From UBA5109 sp963975155 (GTDB lineage: Bacteria; Pseudomonadota; Gammaproteobacteria; Pseudomonadales; Pseudohongiellaceae): DNA of 64,000 bases. How positions within the stretch are numbered: position 1 is the first letter of the stretch; each line of letters starts with the position of its first letter. The position numbers and the translations under genes are program-made. This document shows positions 1-8,289 of the stretch, piece by piece. A model generated the notes under the pieces. That model was given only the letters and a program-made list of their open reading frames with translations. It made no database searches and was not told the origin of the DNA. Location: positions 1 to 64,000 of the forward strand of contig CAXBFG010000008.1 of the NCBI GenBank assembly GCA_963975155.1. The letters are read 5' to 3'.

Positions 1-53
1 GCGCACCCCTGATAAGGGTGAGGTCGGTGGTTCAAATCCACCCAGACCCACCA
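1..53 (+). tRNA. tRNA-Ile (GAU), 3' part
   Basis: This is the 3' two thirds of a tRNA cut by the window edge. It shows the anticodon arm with loop CTGATAA (anticodon GAT), a T arm with GGTTCAAATCC, and an acceptor strand ending in GACCCACCA, so the CCA end is encoded. In most gammaproteobacteria tRNA-Ile(GAU) lies in the 16S-23S spacer just before tRNA-Ala. Here alkB follows on the other strand and no tRNA-Ala or 23S is seen. Confidence 0.93.
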
Positions 54-66
54 GTTTCCTAACTGG
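51..66 (+). other. Hairpin overlapping the tRNA-Ile CCA end
   Basis: A perfect 6-bp stem CCAGTT/AACTGG with a TCCT loop begins inside the encoded CCA end of the tRNA. No T run follows, so it is not a classical terminator. It may serve 3' processing or be chance. Confidence 0.35.
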
Positions 67-163
67 TCACCAAATACCACTCCATACTGCGGCTTTAATT
101 CGCCAAATATTCTTGCAACTTTCACATTGGGTTTCTGTGACGAGAGCACTGTGCTGACGCTGC

Positions 164-778
164 TCAAGAATTAATATAACGAAAGGTCAGATTTATTCTG
201 GGTTCCTGAATTCTTAGTTGTTTAGGTACCTGATGCTGCCAATATTGTTGAAAGCTACCCTTCATAATGAGTAAGGTGCCGGCATGCAGCTCAATGCGTT
301 GGCGGCTTGAGCTATTATTTTTCAGGCGATAGTCAAAATAACGTGAAGCCCCCAGGGATAAGGAAAAAATTAAGGGCTGCTTGCCCAGTTCGGGCTCTGA
401 ATCGGCATGCCAGCCAACCGAATCCCTGCCATTACGATACAGGTTGGCAAGGACACTATTAATTTGTGCGCTAAAGTCAGTGATGAGTTTGTCTTTCAGC
501 TCACTTAATGCAGGATGCCAGGCCTGGGCGATATAGCTGGTACCTGAATATCGATACTGTGCATCCTTATCGCCATACCAACTGACCAGTCGTGGTGATT
601 GCACCTTTTTGCCCGCCATCAATAATGTTTCGCTTTGCCAGCTCAATTCTTTACTGAAGAGCTGAAAATAATGGTGACATTCTGACGGGCTTAGCCAGTC
701 TCTATAACAGCTCAGGTTGCCAAGATGTTGACTGAGGGTTATGGCTGCCGGCCTGTCCTGTAGAAACAAATCATCCAT
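164..778 (-). CDS. alkB: AlkB-family 2-oxoglutarate/Fe(II) dioxygenase
   Basis: A 204-residue protein of the AlkB family, which oxidatively removes alkyl groups from DNA or RNA bases using Fe(II), oxygen and 2-oxoglutarate. The double-stranded beta-helix signature is visible: iron ligands H124 and D126 in the motif WHAD, a probable third ligand at H182, and the 2-oxoglutarate-binding RINLTFR with R194 and R200. The NLYRNGRDSVGWH stretch is typical of the shorter ALKBH2/3-like bacterial members. There is no signal peptide, so it should be cytoplasmic. It stands alone, convergent with the tRNA and divergent from the next gene. Substrate (DNA or RNA) cannot be read from the sequence. Confidence 0.9.
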   Translation of the reverse strand: MDDLFLQDRPAAITLSQHLGNLSCYRDWLSPSECHHYFQLFSKELSWQSETLLMAGKKVQSPRLVSWYGDKDAQYRYSGTSYIAQAWHPALSELKDKLITDFSAQINSVLANLYRNGRDSVGWHADSEPELGKQPLIFSLSLGASRYFDYRLKNNSSSRQRIELHAGTLLIMKGSFQQYWQHQVPKQLRIQEPRINLTFRYINS

Positions 779-834
779 AATGATATTAAATCAGAAATGG
801 AGTGCTGACAGGACTCTGTTTTATACTGCCTGAC

Positions 835-1584
835 ATGATTTGCCCCAACTGCCAATACGCTGCACAGGAATCCGAAAGCGATATGATGGACGGCGTGTGC
901 CCTTCATGCGGTATCGCCTATACAAAATGGATTGCAAATAGTCTCCATAATAATGAGTTAAGCAGTCAAGCGACAGATGCTGAACCAAAAGAGTCATTAC
1001 TGAGACGAGCCTATTATTATATATGCTTTATGCCTAGCGACCGTGATGAGAGTGCCTTCTGGGCTCATTGCATTCTGTTTGTATGGTTTTTTATCTGGGG
1101 CTGGAGTTTTATTTTACATGGCAGTGACTGGGACTATATAGGTGATTCATTTCTGCATTATGTGAATCTGCCTTTTCATGAATATGGACATATCTTTTTC
1201 AGACCTTTCGGCACTGTCTGGATGTTTATGGGAGGAAGTTTTTTCCAGATTTTGGTGCCCCTGGCGCCGCTCGCATATTTCATGTTCTGGAGGCGTGAGA
1301 ATTTTGCGGCTTCTTTAATGCTGTGGTGGTGTGGTCAAAATTTTATCGATGTGTCACCGTATATTGCCGATGCTCCGACACGCTACCTGCCATTGATTTC
1401 AGGTATAGATGAGTCGCATGACTGGTGGAATGTGTTGAACATGACTGACAGTATGCAGAATGCGCAGTTCTATGCGGGCCTTTGTTTCATGATCGGGGCA
1501 GTGGTTATCGTAGCCAGTCAGATATGGGGTGCTAAACTTTTACACGTGGAATTAACAGGCAGAATTGCCAATCCTGAGTTGTAG
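835..1584 (+). CDS. Zinc-ribbon membrane protein with HEYGH motif (M50-like?)
   Basis: I chose the ATG at 835 because a zinc ribbon (CPNCQ near the N terminus, then CPSCG about 20 residues on) then starts right after Met. The frame is open from a GTG at 802, and neither start has a clear ribosome binding site. After a soluble stretch come about five hydrophobic segments. One is preceded by PFHEYGHIFF, an HExxH-type zinc site, followed by a GGSFFQILVPLAPL segment and an NFIDVSPYIADA stretch. This layout recalls site-2/M50-like membrane metalloproteases, whose second site often supplies an Asp ligand. I do not recognise a named family, and protease activity is inference. The methyltransferase-like gene follows within 10 bp. 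Confidence 0.75.
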   Translation: MICPNCQYAAQESESDMMDGVCPSCGIAYTKWIANSLHNNELSSQATDAEPKESLLRRAYYYICFMPSDRDESAFWAHCILFVWFFIWGWSFILHGSDWDYIGDSFLHYVNLPFHEYGHIFFRPFGTVWMFMGGSFFQILVPLAPLAYFMFWRRENFAASLMLWWCGQNFIDVSPYIADAPTRYLPLISGIDESHDWWNVLNMTDSMQNAQFYAGLCFMIGAVVIVASQIWGAKLLHVELTGRIANPEL

Positions 1585-1593
1585 GCTTTGACA

Positions 1594-2292
1594 ATGAAGT
1601 TAGATGAAGTCATTCCTTTTGGTCGCTCTTTAGATGAATACCGGCATATGTTCGCATTGTCGGATGCAGATCTGGATAAGAAAATTGTTGGGGTGGCTGA
1701 TGGCCCGGCAAGTGTTAATGCTGAATTGATGGCTATGGGAAAGCATATGCTTTCAGTAGATCCACTTTATCGCTTCAGTGCAGCTGAGATCAAAAAGCAG
1801 TTTGATCGTGTTGCCGATGGGGTGTTTGAACAAGTACAAGCGAGTTCGGATAACTGGGTATGGATTTATCATAAAAATCTGCAAAGCCTGAAAGAAAACC
1901 GTCTTAAGGTAATAAGAAATTTTGCAGCCGATTTTGAAAAAGGCAAGCAAGAGAAGCGCTATTTAGTGGATGAATTGCCTCGCCTAAACTTCAAAGATGA
2001 TGAGTTTGACCTGGCCTTATGTTCGCATTTTCTGTTTTTATATTCAGATCATTTTAACTATGAATTTCATCTCGACTCGGTGCTTGAGTTGCTAAGGATA
2101 GCCAGGGAAGTCAGGATATTTCCCTTAATGACTCTGGAGGTAAAAAAATCAGCTTTTGTAGAACCCTTAATAAAAGAGCTTGAACAAAAAGCCTTTCTGG
2201 TCACGATAGAAAAAGTAGATTATGAAATGCAAAAAGGTGGCAATAAGATGTTGAAAATCGCTAAGATGAACGCCGCCCAGGAATCAAATTAA
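1594..2292 (+). CDS. SAM-dependent methyltransferase-like protein
   Basis: About 232 residues. The N-terminal part has a degenerate SAM-binding loop VGVADGPASVNAEL, then an acidic strand end SVDPLY in the place of the ribose-contacting residue. Later, a FDLALCSHFLFLYS stretch fits motif IV of Rossmann methyltransferases. No signal peptide, so cytoplasmic. I used the ATG at 1594; a TTG two codons upstream is also in frame. The gene follows the HEYGH membrane protein by 9 bp and probably shares its transcript. The substrate is unknown, and the loop lacks the usual GxGxG, so catalytic activity is not certain. Confidence 0.75.
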   Translation: MKLDEVIPFGRSLDEYRHMFALSDADLDKKIVGVADGPASVNAELMAMGKHMLSVDPLYRFSAAEIKKQFDRVADGVFEQVQASSDNWVWIYHKNLQSLKENRLKVIRNFAADFEKGKQEKRYLVDELPRLNFKDDEFDLALCSHFLFLYSDHFNYEFHLDSVLELLRIAREVRIFPLMTLEVKKSAFVEPLIKELEQKAFLVTIEKVDYEMQKGGNKMLKIAKMNAAQESN

Positions 2293-2327
2293 AACTGATT
2301 CAGTTGCAGCAACGGATAGAGACTTTC

Positions 2328-3635
2328 ATGGATAAAATCATAAAAAAAATAATATTGCCGGGCACATGGCTGATTTTGCTGTCTTGTACTCAGCTCAATG
2401 CACAGCAAACAGATATTGATCAGGCCTTTAATGAATACTGGCAGGCGCTTTCAACTGCAGAGGCGGTAAATAAGATTGATGCAATTTTGCAAACGGGCAT
2501 CAGTTTTGAGGATGCCTATCAGAGACTTCAGATGGGCAAACCATATGCTGCAGCCGATACGGGTGTCGTTTTGCGATCCTATGTCGCTGAGGATGGCCGC
2601 GAATATTTTTATCATCTGAATGTGCCGCCGGATTATGATCCTGCACGGGAATATCAGGTTCGCTTTGAGCTGCATGGCGGTATTGGCGGCAGAGAAAATA
2701 ATCGGCCGGGTGGGCGAGGGCGTGGACAAACCCGACTGGAGGGTGCAGAACAAATTTACATCATGCCTTATGCATGGATGGATTCTCCATGGTGGGATAA
2801 TAGTCAGGTTGTAAATATTCGACAAATTCTTGATCGCGCAAAACGTGAATACAATGTTAATGAAAACAGGGTAGTACTAGGGGGTATATCCGATGGGGCA
2901 ACCGGTACATGGTATATCGCCATGCGAGAAAATACCCGCTTTGCAGCTTTCTATTCCTTCATTGGTTATCTGATGGTTTTGGGAAATTCAACTATTGCCG
3001 ACGGAACATCCTTTATGCATAACCTGTCGAATAAATCCTGGTACGTGATTAACGGTGCCCGTGATCGTTTGTACCCGACATCGCGAACTACGCCATTTAT
3101 TACTTATCTGCAGGGCAATGGTCTGGATATCGAATATCATCCACTACCTGATGGTGAGCACAATACGCAATGGTGGCCGGAATGGCGTGATAATTTTGAA
3201 GCATTCGTAGACAGGCATCCACGCAATCCACAACCGGCAATGATTAGCTGGAAGGCTACTGAAGGTGCCAACAATCGTTCGCATTGGCTGCTTATTGAAA
3301 AACTTGATCCCGCCAAAGAAAGTGTTATTCCGCTTTTCGAAGTCGGTGTTGATCCTGGCAATGGTTCGCCAGTTATGGAAATGGTAGAGGCAGGCCGAGT
3401 GGATGTGATTCGTGAGGGTAATCATATTCAGGCTATCAGCGATGGAGTTGCTGCATTTAGATTATTGCTATCTCCTGACGTTATAGACTTTACACAGCCA
3501 CTAACGATTACGGTTAATAACGTGGTCAAATTTCAGGGAATGCTTGCACCCAGTGTGGAGACTTTGCTTTATTGGGCAGCAAAAGATAATGACAGAAAAA
3601 TGCTTTATGCGGCTGAAATTTTGATTGAACTTTAA
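2328..3635 (+). CDS. Exported alpha/beta hydrolase (esterase/peptidase-like)
   Basis: I start at the ATG at 2328, which gives a typical signal peptide (MDKIIKKI, hydrophobic core, then LNAQQ). The upstream in-frame ATG at 2304 would spoil it. An LLSC stretch could be a poor lipobox. The mature protein shows an oxyanion-like HGGIGG stretch, a nucleophile elbow GGISDG with the catalytic Ser, and DGEHNTQWW near residue 280 as the likely His. A further C-terminal domain of about 130 residues looks like a beta-rich accessory module. The family is the polyhydroxybutyrate-depolymerase/prolyl-oligopeptidase type of hydrolase; the substrate is unknown. It lies about 35 bp after the methyltransferase-like gene and may be co-transcribed. 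Confidence 0.8.
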   Translation: MDKIIKKIILPGTWLILLSCTQLNAQQTDIDQAFNEYWQALSTAEAVNKIDAILQTGISFEDAYQRLQMGKPYAAADTGVVLRSYVAEDGREYFYHLNVPPDYDPAREYQVRFELHGGIGGRENNRPGGRGRGQTRLEGAEQIYIMPYAWMDSPWWDNSQVVNIRQILDRAKREYNVNENRVVLGGISDGATGTWYIAMRENTRFAAFYSFIGYLMVLGNSTIADGTSFMHNLSNKSWYVINGARDRLYPTSRTTPFITYLQGNGLDIEYHPLPDGEHNTQWWPEWRDNFEAFVDRHPRNPQPAMISWKATEGANNRSHWLLIEKLDPAKESVIPLFEVGVDPGNGSPVMEMVEAGRVDVIREGNHIQAISDGVAAFRLLLSPDVIDFTQPLTITVNNVVKFQGMLAPSVETLLYWAAKDNDRKMLYAAEILIEL

Positions 3636-3722
3636 ATGGCAGAAATGTCATTTTAATCAACAGCTGGCATTTTAACATTTTGATAGGCAGGGGGTGACTG
3701 GCGGACCTCTACTGATTATCGC

Positions 3723-4349
3723 TCATGCCCTGTTCTGTAATTCCTTTATATTCAATGCTAACCACTGAATGGCAATGATGCTCATGGCATTGTTAATTTG
3801 ACCCGTGCGGACTGCTTTTTCAGCGCTAAGCCTGTCAATAATAAGACTCCGTATATTTTCTGATTCAGATTCCAGACCATAGAAGCCTGTCTCTACAGTG
3901 CTTAAATCGATTAAACAGCAAAAGATGCTCAATTTTTCAGAGCTCCCTCCCGGGCTGTTATAGTATTCACAGATAGGCAGTAGTTTGTTTATCTTGATAC
4001 CGGCTTCTTCTTCAGCCTCTCTTATGGCGACATCACTACTGCTTTCTCCGGCTTCCACAAGTCCCGCTACCAGTTCTATTGCCCAGGGGCCATTCTGGTT
4101 ATCGTGCAGACAGCCTACCCTGAATTGTTCAACCATCAATAGTTTATCCAACGCAGGATCATATAAAAGTACACCCACTCCAGGGCTTCGTAACATCAGG
4201 TCGCGAGTAAAACTTTGACTCCAGCCTCCCTGAAATAAACGGCATTTCAGTGTTAACTGCTCTATGCGCAAAAAGCCCGAATAACAGGTTTTCTGCGACA
4301 GTATTTCCACATCTTTTCTGGAAAAAATCTTGTTTAGCGTTTCAGTCAT
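3723..4349 (-). CDS. nudF: NUDIX hydrolase, ADP-ribose pyrophosphatase type
   Basis: A 208-residue protein with a full Nudix box at residues 96-118 (G96, E102, R110-E111, E114-E115, G117), the Mg-binding loop that cleaves nucleoside diphosphate-X substrates. The flanking parts (RDLMLRSPGVGVLLYDP before the box and YYNSPGGSSEKLSIF after it) are those of NudF/ADP-ribose diphosphatases, which split ADP-ribose to AMP and ribose 5-phosphate. Length matches E. coli NudF (209). It is cytoplasmic and monocistronic here. In many gammaproteobacteria nudF adjoins tolC, cpdA or parE; none is present. Confidence 0.9.
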   Translation of the reverse strand: MTETLNKIFSRKDVEILSQKTCYSGFLRIEQLTLKCRLFQGGWSQSFTRDLMLRSPGVGVLLYDPALDKLLMVEQFRVGCLHDNQNGPWAIELVAGLVEAGESSSDVAIREAEEEAGIKINKLLPICEYYNSPGGSSEKLSIFCCLIDLSTVETGFYGLESESENIRSLIIDRLSAEKAVRTGQINNAMSIIAIQWLALNIKELQNRA

Positions 4350-4609
4350 GGTTTGTCCTTATAAAACTTCCTTTCGACAAAATTAATTATAAGTAATTGA
4401 TTATATTTAATAAATTCAAAATATAAATGTGATTTCAAGTCCCGCTGAATGTCTGACTGCATGTACAGCGCGACATAGATTAGCTTCAAGCCTATAGCTC
4501 CAATAAGAAACTTATATTTAGTCACTTGCGGCATATCCTTAATAAGTCACCTAAAAAAAGTTTAAAAAATCATTGATTTCTATAATGATTTTAATTTAAG
4601 GTTGCCGCC
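4350..4609. other. AT-rich intergenic region
   Basis: Divergent upstream region shared by nudF (minus) and the ATPase gene (plus). It is strongly AT-rich. A 62-codon minus frame crosses it but has an implausible composition. A TATAAT at 4580-4585 is a possible minus-10 box for the plus-strand gene; its minus-35 is unclear. Confidence 0.35.
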
Positions 4610-6820
4610 ATGAATCTAAAGAACGACCTATATATCAATGTAGAGCCCTATACGGAAATATTGGGAGGACTGAGTTTTGTCCTGTCTATCAGTAATGGGG
4701 TGGTCAAACTTACCGGTAAAACTGGCACCGGTAAGACAGCCATGTGCATTGAATTATTACGAGAGCTCAAAACTGAAAAAATTGAATTTGTGCATTTTCC
4801 CAATGCTCCGGAAAACTATGCAGTAGTCCAGAAGGCCATTCAGGACAAATTAAAATTAAGCCCTAAAACTGCAGGGGACAAAGAGTCCTTTATACAGGCC
4901 CTGACAGCACACATTATTAAAAAGTCTTTTGATGAGCAAAAACTGGTACTGATTTTTGATGATGTGGAAAACCTGAGTGCTGAGTTATTAGCCGAGTTAA
5001 CCTCATTTCGTCACATTCATCTGAATGACCAGGGTCTGGTCAGCATTGTCCTCAGTGGTACTGATGTCATGGATAAGCAGCTGAGTGCCAGTGCTTCATC
5101 GCTGGTTTCAGATTTACTGGTCAGTTATACACTCGAGCCAATGAACCGTGAACAACTTGCGGAGTTCTGTTCTGCCTATTTGGCAGAGATCAAGATGGAC
5201 GCCAGGCTGTCTGAAGATAATATCAGCCAGTTGCTGGAATTGACCGAGGGCTTACCGGGCGACATCCCGGAGATGATTCCTGAAATTCTGGATTCAAATG
5301 ATTCAAAAGTTTATGTAAGAAAGAAAAAGCAAAAAGAGTTTGTCACCAAGACCACCAAGACTCTGACCCATGAATTTGTTGATCCCTTTACCGACGAAGA
5401 GACCAAAAGACAGGTCTTTGGGCGTTGGAAATGGCCGGTAGGTCCAACAGTTCTGGTAGCGAGTTCAATAGTAGCCTTGTTTGTGGGTTATGCCGCTTAT
5501 GTCTTTATTCCAGACGATATTATTCCAGCCACGGTGTCGTACTTTAATAATGATGATGAACTGGAAGCAGAAGCAGCTCTTATAGACGCAGCACTTGTAG
5601 TAGATGCTGAAGTCATCGTCGACCAGGTAACTGACAATGAAATAAGCGAAACTGAGACCCTGGAACCGAGTCCTGCACCTGCAGAAGAAACAGCTGCAAT
5701 TGAGGTGACACCGGAACAACCAGTACAAGAGAGCCTGGCCATAGAGAGTGAAACTTCAGTCGAGCTAGAGGTATCAGAGTCAGTTGCAGAGCGTGAAGCG
5801 CTTGAAGCAGAGGAAGCAGAAGACGAGATAGTAGTAGCCGAGATAGCAGTAGCCGATAATATAGAATCAGAGCTGGCAGCAGAAATCATAGCTCCAGCTG
5901 ATCCAGCACCCGTTCAGACAGCACCTGCTCAGGTGGCTGCAACAGATGATGTGCAGCGAGTAGTCGAAGAATGGTTGCAAGCCTGGCAACGTCAGGACCT
6001 GGATGGATATTTCAGCAGCTATCACGAGAGTTTTGAACCGAATTCCTTTGCTTCACTGGCTACCTGGCAAAATCAGCGCGAGCGCAGCATACTCAGACCA
6101 GCATCCATTCGTATAAGTTATGACGAATATATGGTGTTAAGCCGAAATGAAGATAGCACCATGCTGACTTTACGAATGAACTATGACTCGCCAACTTATG
6201 CCGACAGAACGCTTAAGCAACTTGGTCTGATAAAAGATGCGCAAGGACAATGGCGAATAATCTTTGAGGAAAATATTCAGGTAGAACGCTTACCGGTAAA
6301 TCGACTTGCCGGCGAGCAGGCCGTAGATCGTTTGCCAGTGTATCTGGTTCCACCAACTGACACTGCATCTGCAACGATTGTGAGTGTGCCTCCCGCCCAG
6401 AGACCGGCAAATCTGAGCGTTAATCAGGAACAGTTTTATATCTTTGTTAATGATTGGTTGTCAGCCTGGCAGGCTCAGGACGTGAATACCTATTTTAATC
6501 ATTACCAGGATAACTATCGTGGTTATGAATATCCCAGTCCGCTTGCCTGGGAGCAGGATCGCATCACAAAAATCAGCCGGCCTACCTATATTGAACTGCG
6601 AATTTCAGATTTTGAAGTATTGCAGGAAACCACAAATGACGCAGTCGTTCAGTTTAGTCTGGAATATCGCTCTGCTTATTATGCAGACAGGACACTGAAA
6701 GAAGTCTTGTTAACCAGAGATGCGAATGGAGAGCTGCAAATTTCCAATGAACTTAACCGTCAGGTTCAGACATTACCTATCTATCGCCGAATCAATAATG
6801 CCCTGACAGCACTCTTTTAG
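4610..6820 (+). CDS. ExeA/DamX-like AAA ATPase fused to tandem NTF2-like domains
   Basis: A 736-residue, probably inner-membrane protein. Residues 1-260 form an AAA-type ATPase of the ExeA/GspA/DamX kind, with Walker A G36-T43 (GKTGTGKT) and Walker B ending in D118-D119. Residues about 277-300 form one transmembrane helix. A Glu/Ala/Val-rich acidic linker (about 310-440) follows, then two homologous domains at about 445-565 and 604-725. Each begins with a helix like WLQAWQRQDLDGYFSSY or WLSAWQAQDVNTYFNHY and ends in a beta region with YADRTLK. I read these as NTF2/SnoaL-like repeats of the kind found at the C terminus of some L,D-transpeptidases. ExeA and DamX instead carry peptidoglycan-binding or SPOR domains there. 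A role at the cell wall or septum is inference. Confidence 0.85.
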   Translation: MNLKNDLYINVEPYTEILGGLSFVLSISNGVVKLTGKTGTGKTAMCIELLRELKTEKIEFVHFPNAPENYAVVQKAIQDKLKLSPKTAGDKESFIQALTAHIIKKSFDEQKLVLIFDDVENLSAELLAELTSFRHIHLNDQGLVSIVLSGTDVMDKQLSASASSLVSDLLVSYTLEPMNREQLAEFCSAYLAEIKMDARLSEDNISQLLELTEGLPGDIPEMIPEILDSNDSKVYVRKKKQKEFVTKTTKTLTHEFVDPFTDEETKRQVFGRWKWPVGPTVLVASSIVALFVGYAAYVFIPDDIIPATVSYFNNDDELEAEAALIDAALVVDAEVIVDQVTDNEISETETLEPSPAPAEETAAIEVTPEQPVQESLAIESETSVELEVSESVAEREALEAEEAEDEIVVAEIAVADNIESELAAEIIAPADPAPVQTAPAQVAATDDVQRVVEEWLQAWQRQDLDGYFSSYHESFEPNSFASLATWQNQRERSILRPASIRISYDEYMVLSRNEDSTMLTLRMNYDSPTYADRTLKQLGLIKDAQGQWRIIFEENIQVERLPVNRLAGEQAVDRLPVYLVPPTDTASATIVSVPPAQRPANLSVNQEQFYIFVNDWLSAWQAQDVNTYFNHYQDNYRGYEYPSPLAWEQDRITKISRPTYIELRISDFEVLQETTNDAVVQFSLEYRSAYYADRTLKEVLLTRDANGELQISNELNRQVQTLPIYRRINNALTALF

Positions 6821-6865
6821 TTTGCTGAATCACTCGCCGTCATTTAATTAAAATATCCGGCCTAT

Positions 6866-6976
6866 TCATTTTACATGCCTTCTATAAACCCGCTTCTTCA
6901 TCAGACCTATAGGATTTAGATCGATGACCTGCGGGGAACTTGCTGTAAAAACTTCCTTTATTTCATCTGTAGCCAT
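6866..6976 (-). CDS. Possible 36-residue small ORF
   Basis: An ATG-initiated frame of 36 codons on the minus strand, beginning MATDEIKEVF and ending in a basic tail KKRVYRRHVK. The same frame stays open for about 30 further codons upstream with no other ATG. That could mean a longer gene with an unrecognised start, a gene remnant, or chance. No good ribosome binding site precedes it. It lies in the otherwise empty 6821-7131 gap. Confidence 0.25.
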   Translation of the reverse strand: MATDEIKEVFTASSPQVIDLNPIGLMKKRVYRRHVK

Positions 6977-7131
6977 TGAGACGTTTTTTTCCTGAGTATT
7001 ATTGCGAATTAACTCCAGAGCTGTCTGAAGAGTATAGCGAGGAGTAGAGAAGCAGCGGCTTCTTTACTTCAGGGTATGCCATAAGAAATGTCAGAATGAA
7101 GTACTATCTGTAGGCCGCATTGCTGGATTTT

Positions 7132-8202
7132 ATGCGGCTGTGCGTTTATGCTTTTTACCTGCCCAATTATGTGAGAAAAGCCTTGATAAGATTCCTGATA
7201 GCTACTGCCTCGACCCTGCTGTGCCTTAGCCTGCATATGCAGGTTAATGCACAATCCTTAAGGGGCTATGAACGTTTGCCAGCTGAGGTTTTGCCAGTTG
7301 CACCGCCTTCGTCCAGAGTCAGTGGCCTGCCCGGAGAAATGCAAATTATTGATCGTTCCTGCAGCTCTTTACCAAGAAGCGAAATACGCAGACGTATGGT
7401 GGATATCGCTGTTCAGGAATGGGCGTATTTTGGATTAAGCGTTGAGGATATGACAAGCGTTACTGAGTCCGTACTCAGCCCCAGAGATGCTTCAGGCAGA
7501 CGCCGTTTTTTTCGACCCAGCCTGGAAGAAGCTTCCAGAGTGGCAGATTCCATTGCCGGATACTGGTCAGCAGCACCGGATAGCAGCTGGATTCTGGCGC
7601 GACAGAACCAAAACTGGCAACGCGATGGAATAGGTGCCAGATGGCGTGACTTCTGGTCGGCAGCATTTATTTCCTGGGTAGCATGCGAAGGCGGTCTGGG
7701 TGAGATGCCGGAATTTGCTCGTGCAATAGCCCATCATACCTATATTGATCAGGCAATCATGGCTCGCGATGGAATCAGCAGGGATGCAGCCTATGTAGCT
7801 TTTGACATTGGAGAAGCAGAAATCAATCCCGGTGATCTTTTATGCCGAGGTTCACGCCCTGAGTATCGCAATCTTGAGCAACGCCGTGAGCATTTGGGAG
7901 AAGGCGCCCGGACGCATTGTGATCTGGTTGTGGCGGTGGATGAAGCAGCTGGTCAAATCAAGGCCATCGGAGGTAATGTCAGAGCGTCCGTCAGGCTGAA
8001 AATCTTTCCGGCAGAACTGCAAAGTGAGGGTTTTTTCGCTCCACTACCTTATGCAGGAAGACAAATTTTCGCACATCTGCAACTACAGGCCGATCCGATT
8101 GAAGCAAATGCGTTGAACAACAGCCCGACTTTGCAAAGACTGGATGCCCTGGCGGGTAAAACAATAAATACCACCTCTCTGGTAAACAGAACATTTGAAT
8201 AA
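7132..8202 (+). CDS. DUF2272-domain exported protein
   Basis: 356 residues from the ATG at 7132; a TTG at 7120 is also in frame. The N terminus is basic, followed by a hydrophobic stretch (LIRFLIATASTLLCLSL) ending near VNAQS, a likely signal peptide with an unusually long n-region. The body holds a DUF2272 domain, with WSAAFISWVACEGGLG, FARAIAHHTYIDQAI and GDLLCRGSRP. Known families place DUF2272 near NlpC/P60- and CHAP-like papain-fold hydrolases, where Cys in SWVAC and His in AHHTY would be candidate catalytic residues. A cell-wall or amidase role is inference. The gene stands alone between the ATPase fusion and the channel gene. Confidence 0.8.
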   Translation: MRLCVYAFYLPNYVRKALIRFLIATASTLLCLSLHMQVNAQSLRGYERLPAEVLPVAPPSSRVSGLPGEMQIIDRSCSSLPRSEIRRRMVDIAVQEWAYFGLSVEDMTSVTESVLSPRDASGRRRFFRPSLEEASRVADSIAGYWSAAPDSSWILARQNQNWQRDGIGARWRDFWSAAFISWVACEGGLGEMPEFARAIAHHTYIDQAIMARDGISRDAAYVAFDIGEAEINPGDLLCRGSRPEYRNLEQRREHLGEGARTHCDLVVAVDEAAGQIKAIGGNVRASVRLKIFPAELQSEGFFAPLPYAGRQIFAHLQLQADPIEANALNNSPTLQRLDALAGKTINTTSLVNRTFE

Positions 8203-8289
8203 TTGGTTTATTCTGTTCGACATAAGCAGGCAGCGTTCAGCATGCTTTAATCCTTGCAGGTACTGCATGTGAAGATATGGCAAGAAGAT

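Noticed and set aside
4346..4534. 62-codon minus-strand frame upstream of nudF
   Set aside because: Very AT-rich, low-complexity translation rich in Ile/Lys/Tyr, overlaps the nudF start, no ribosome binding site.
5497..5889. 130-codon minus-strand frame
   Set aside because: Composed almost wholly of Ser/Ala/Thr; it is the reverse strand of the acidic GAA/GCA-rich linker of the ATPase fusion.
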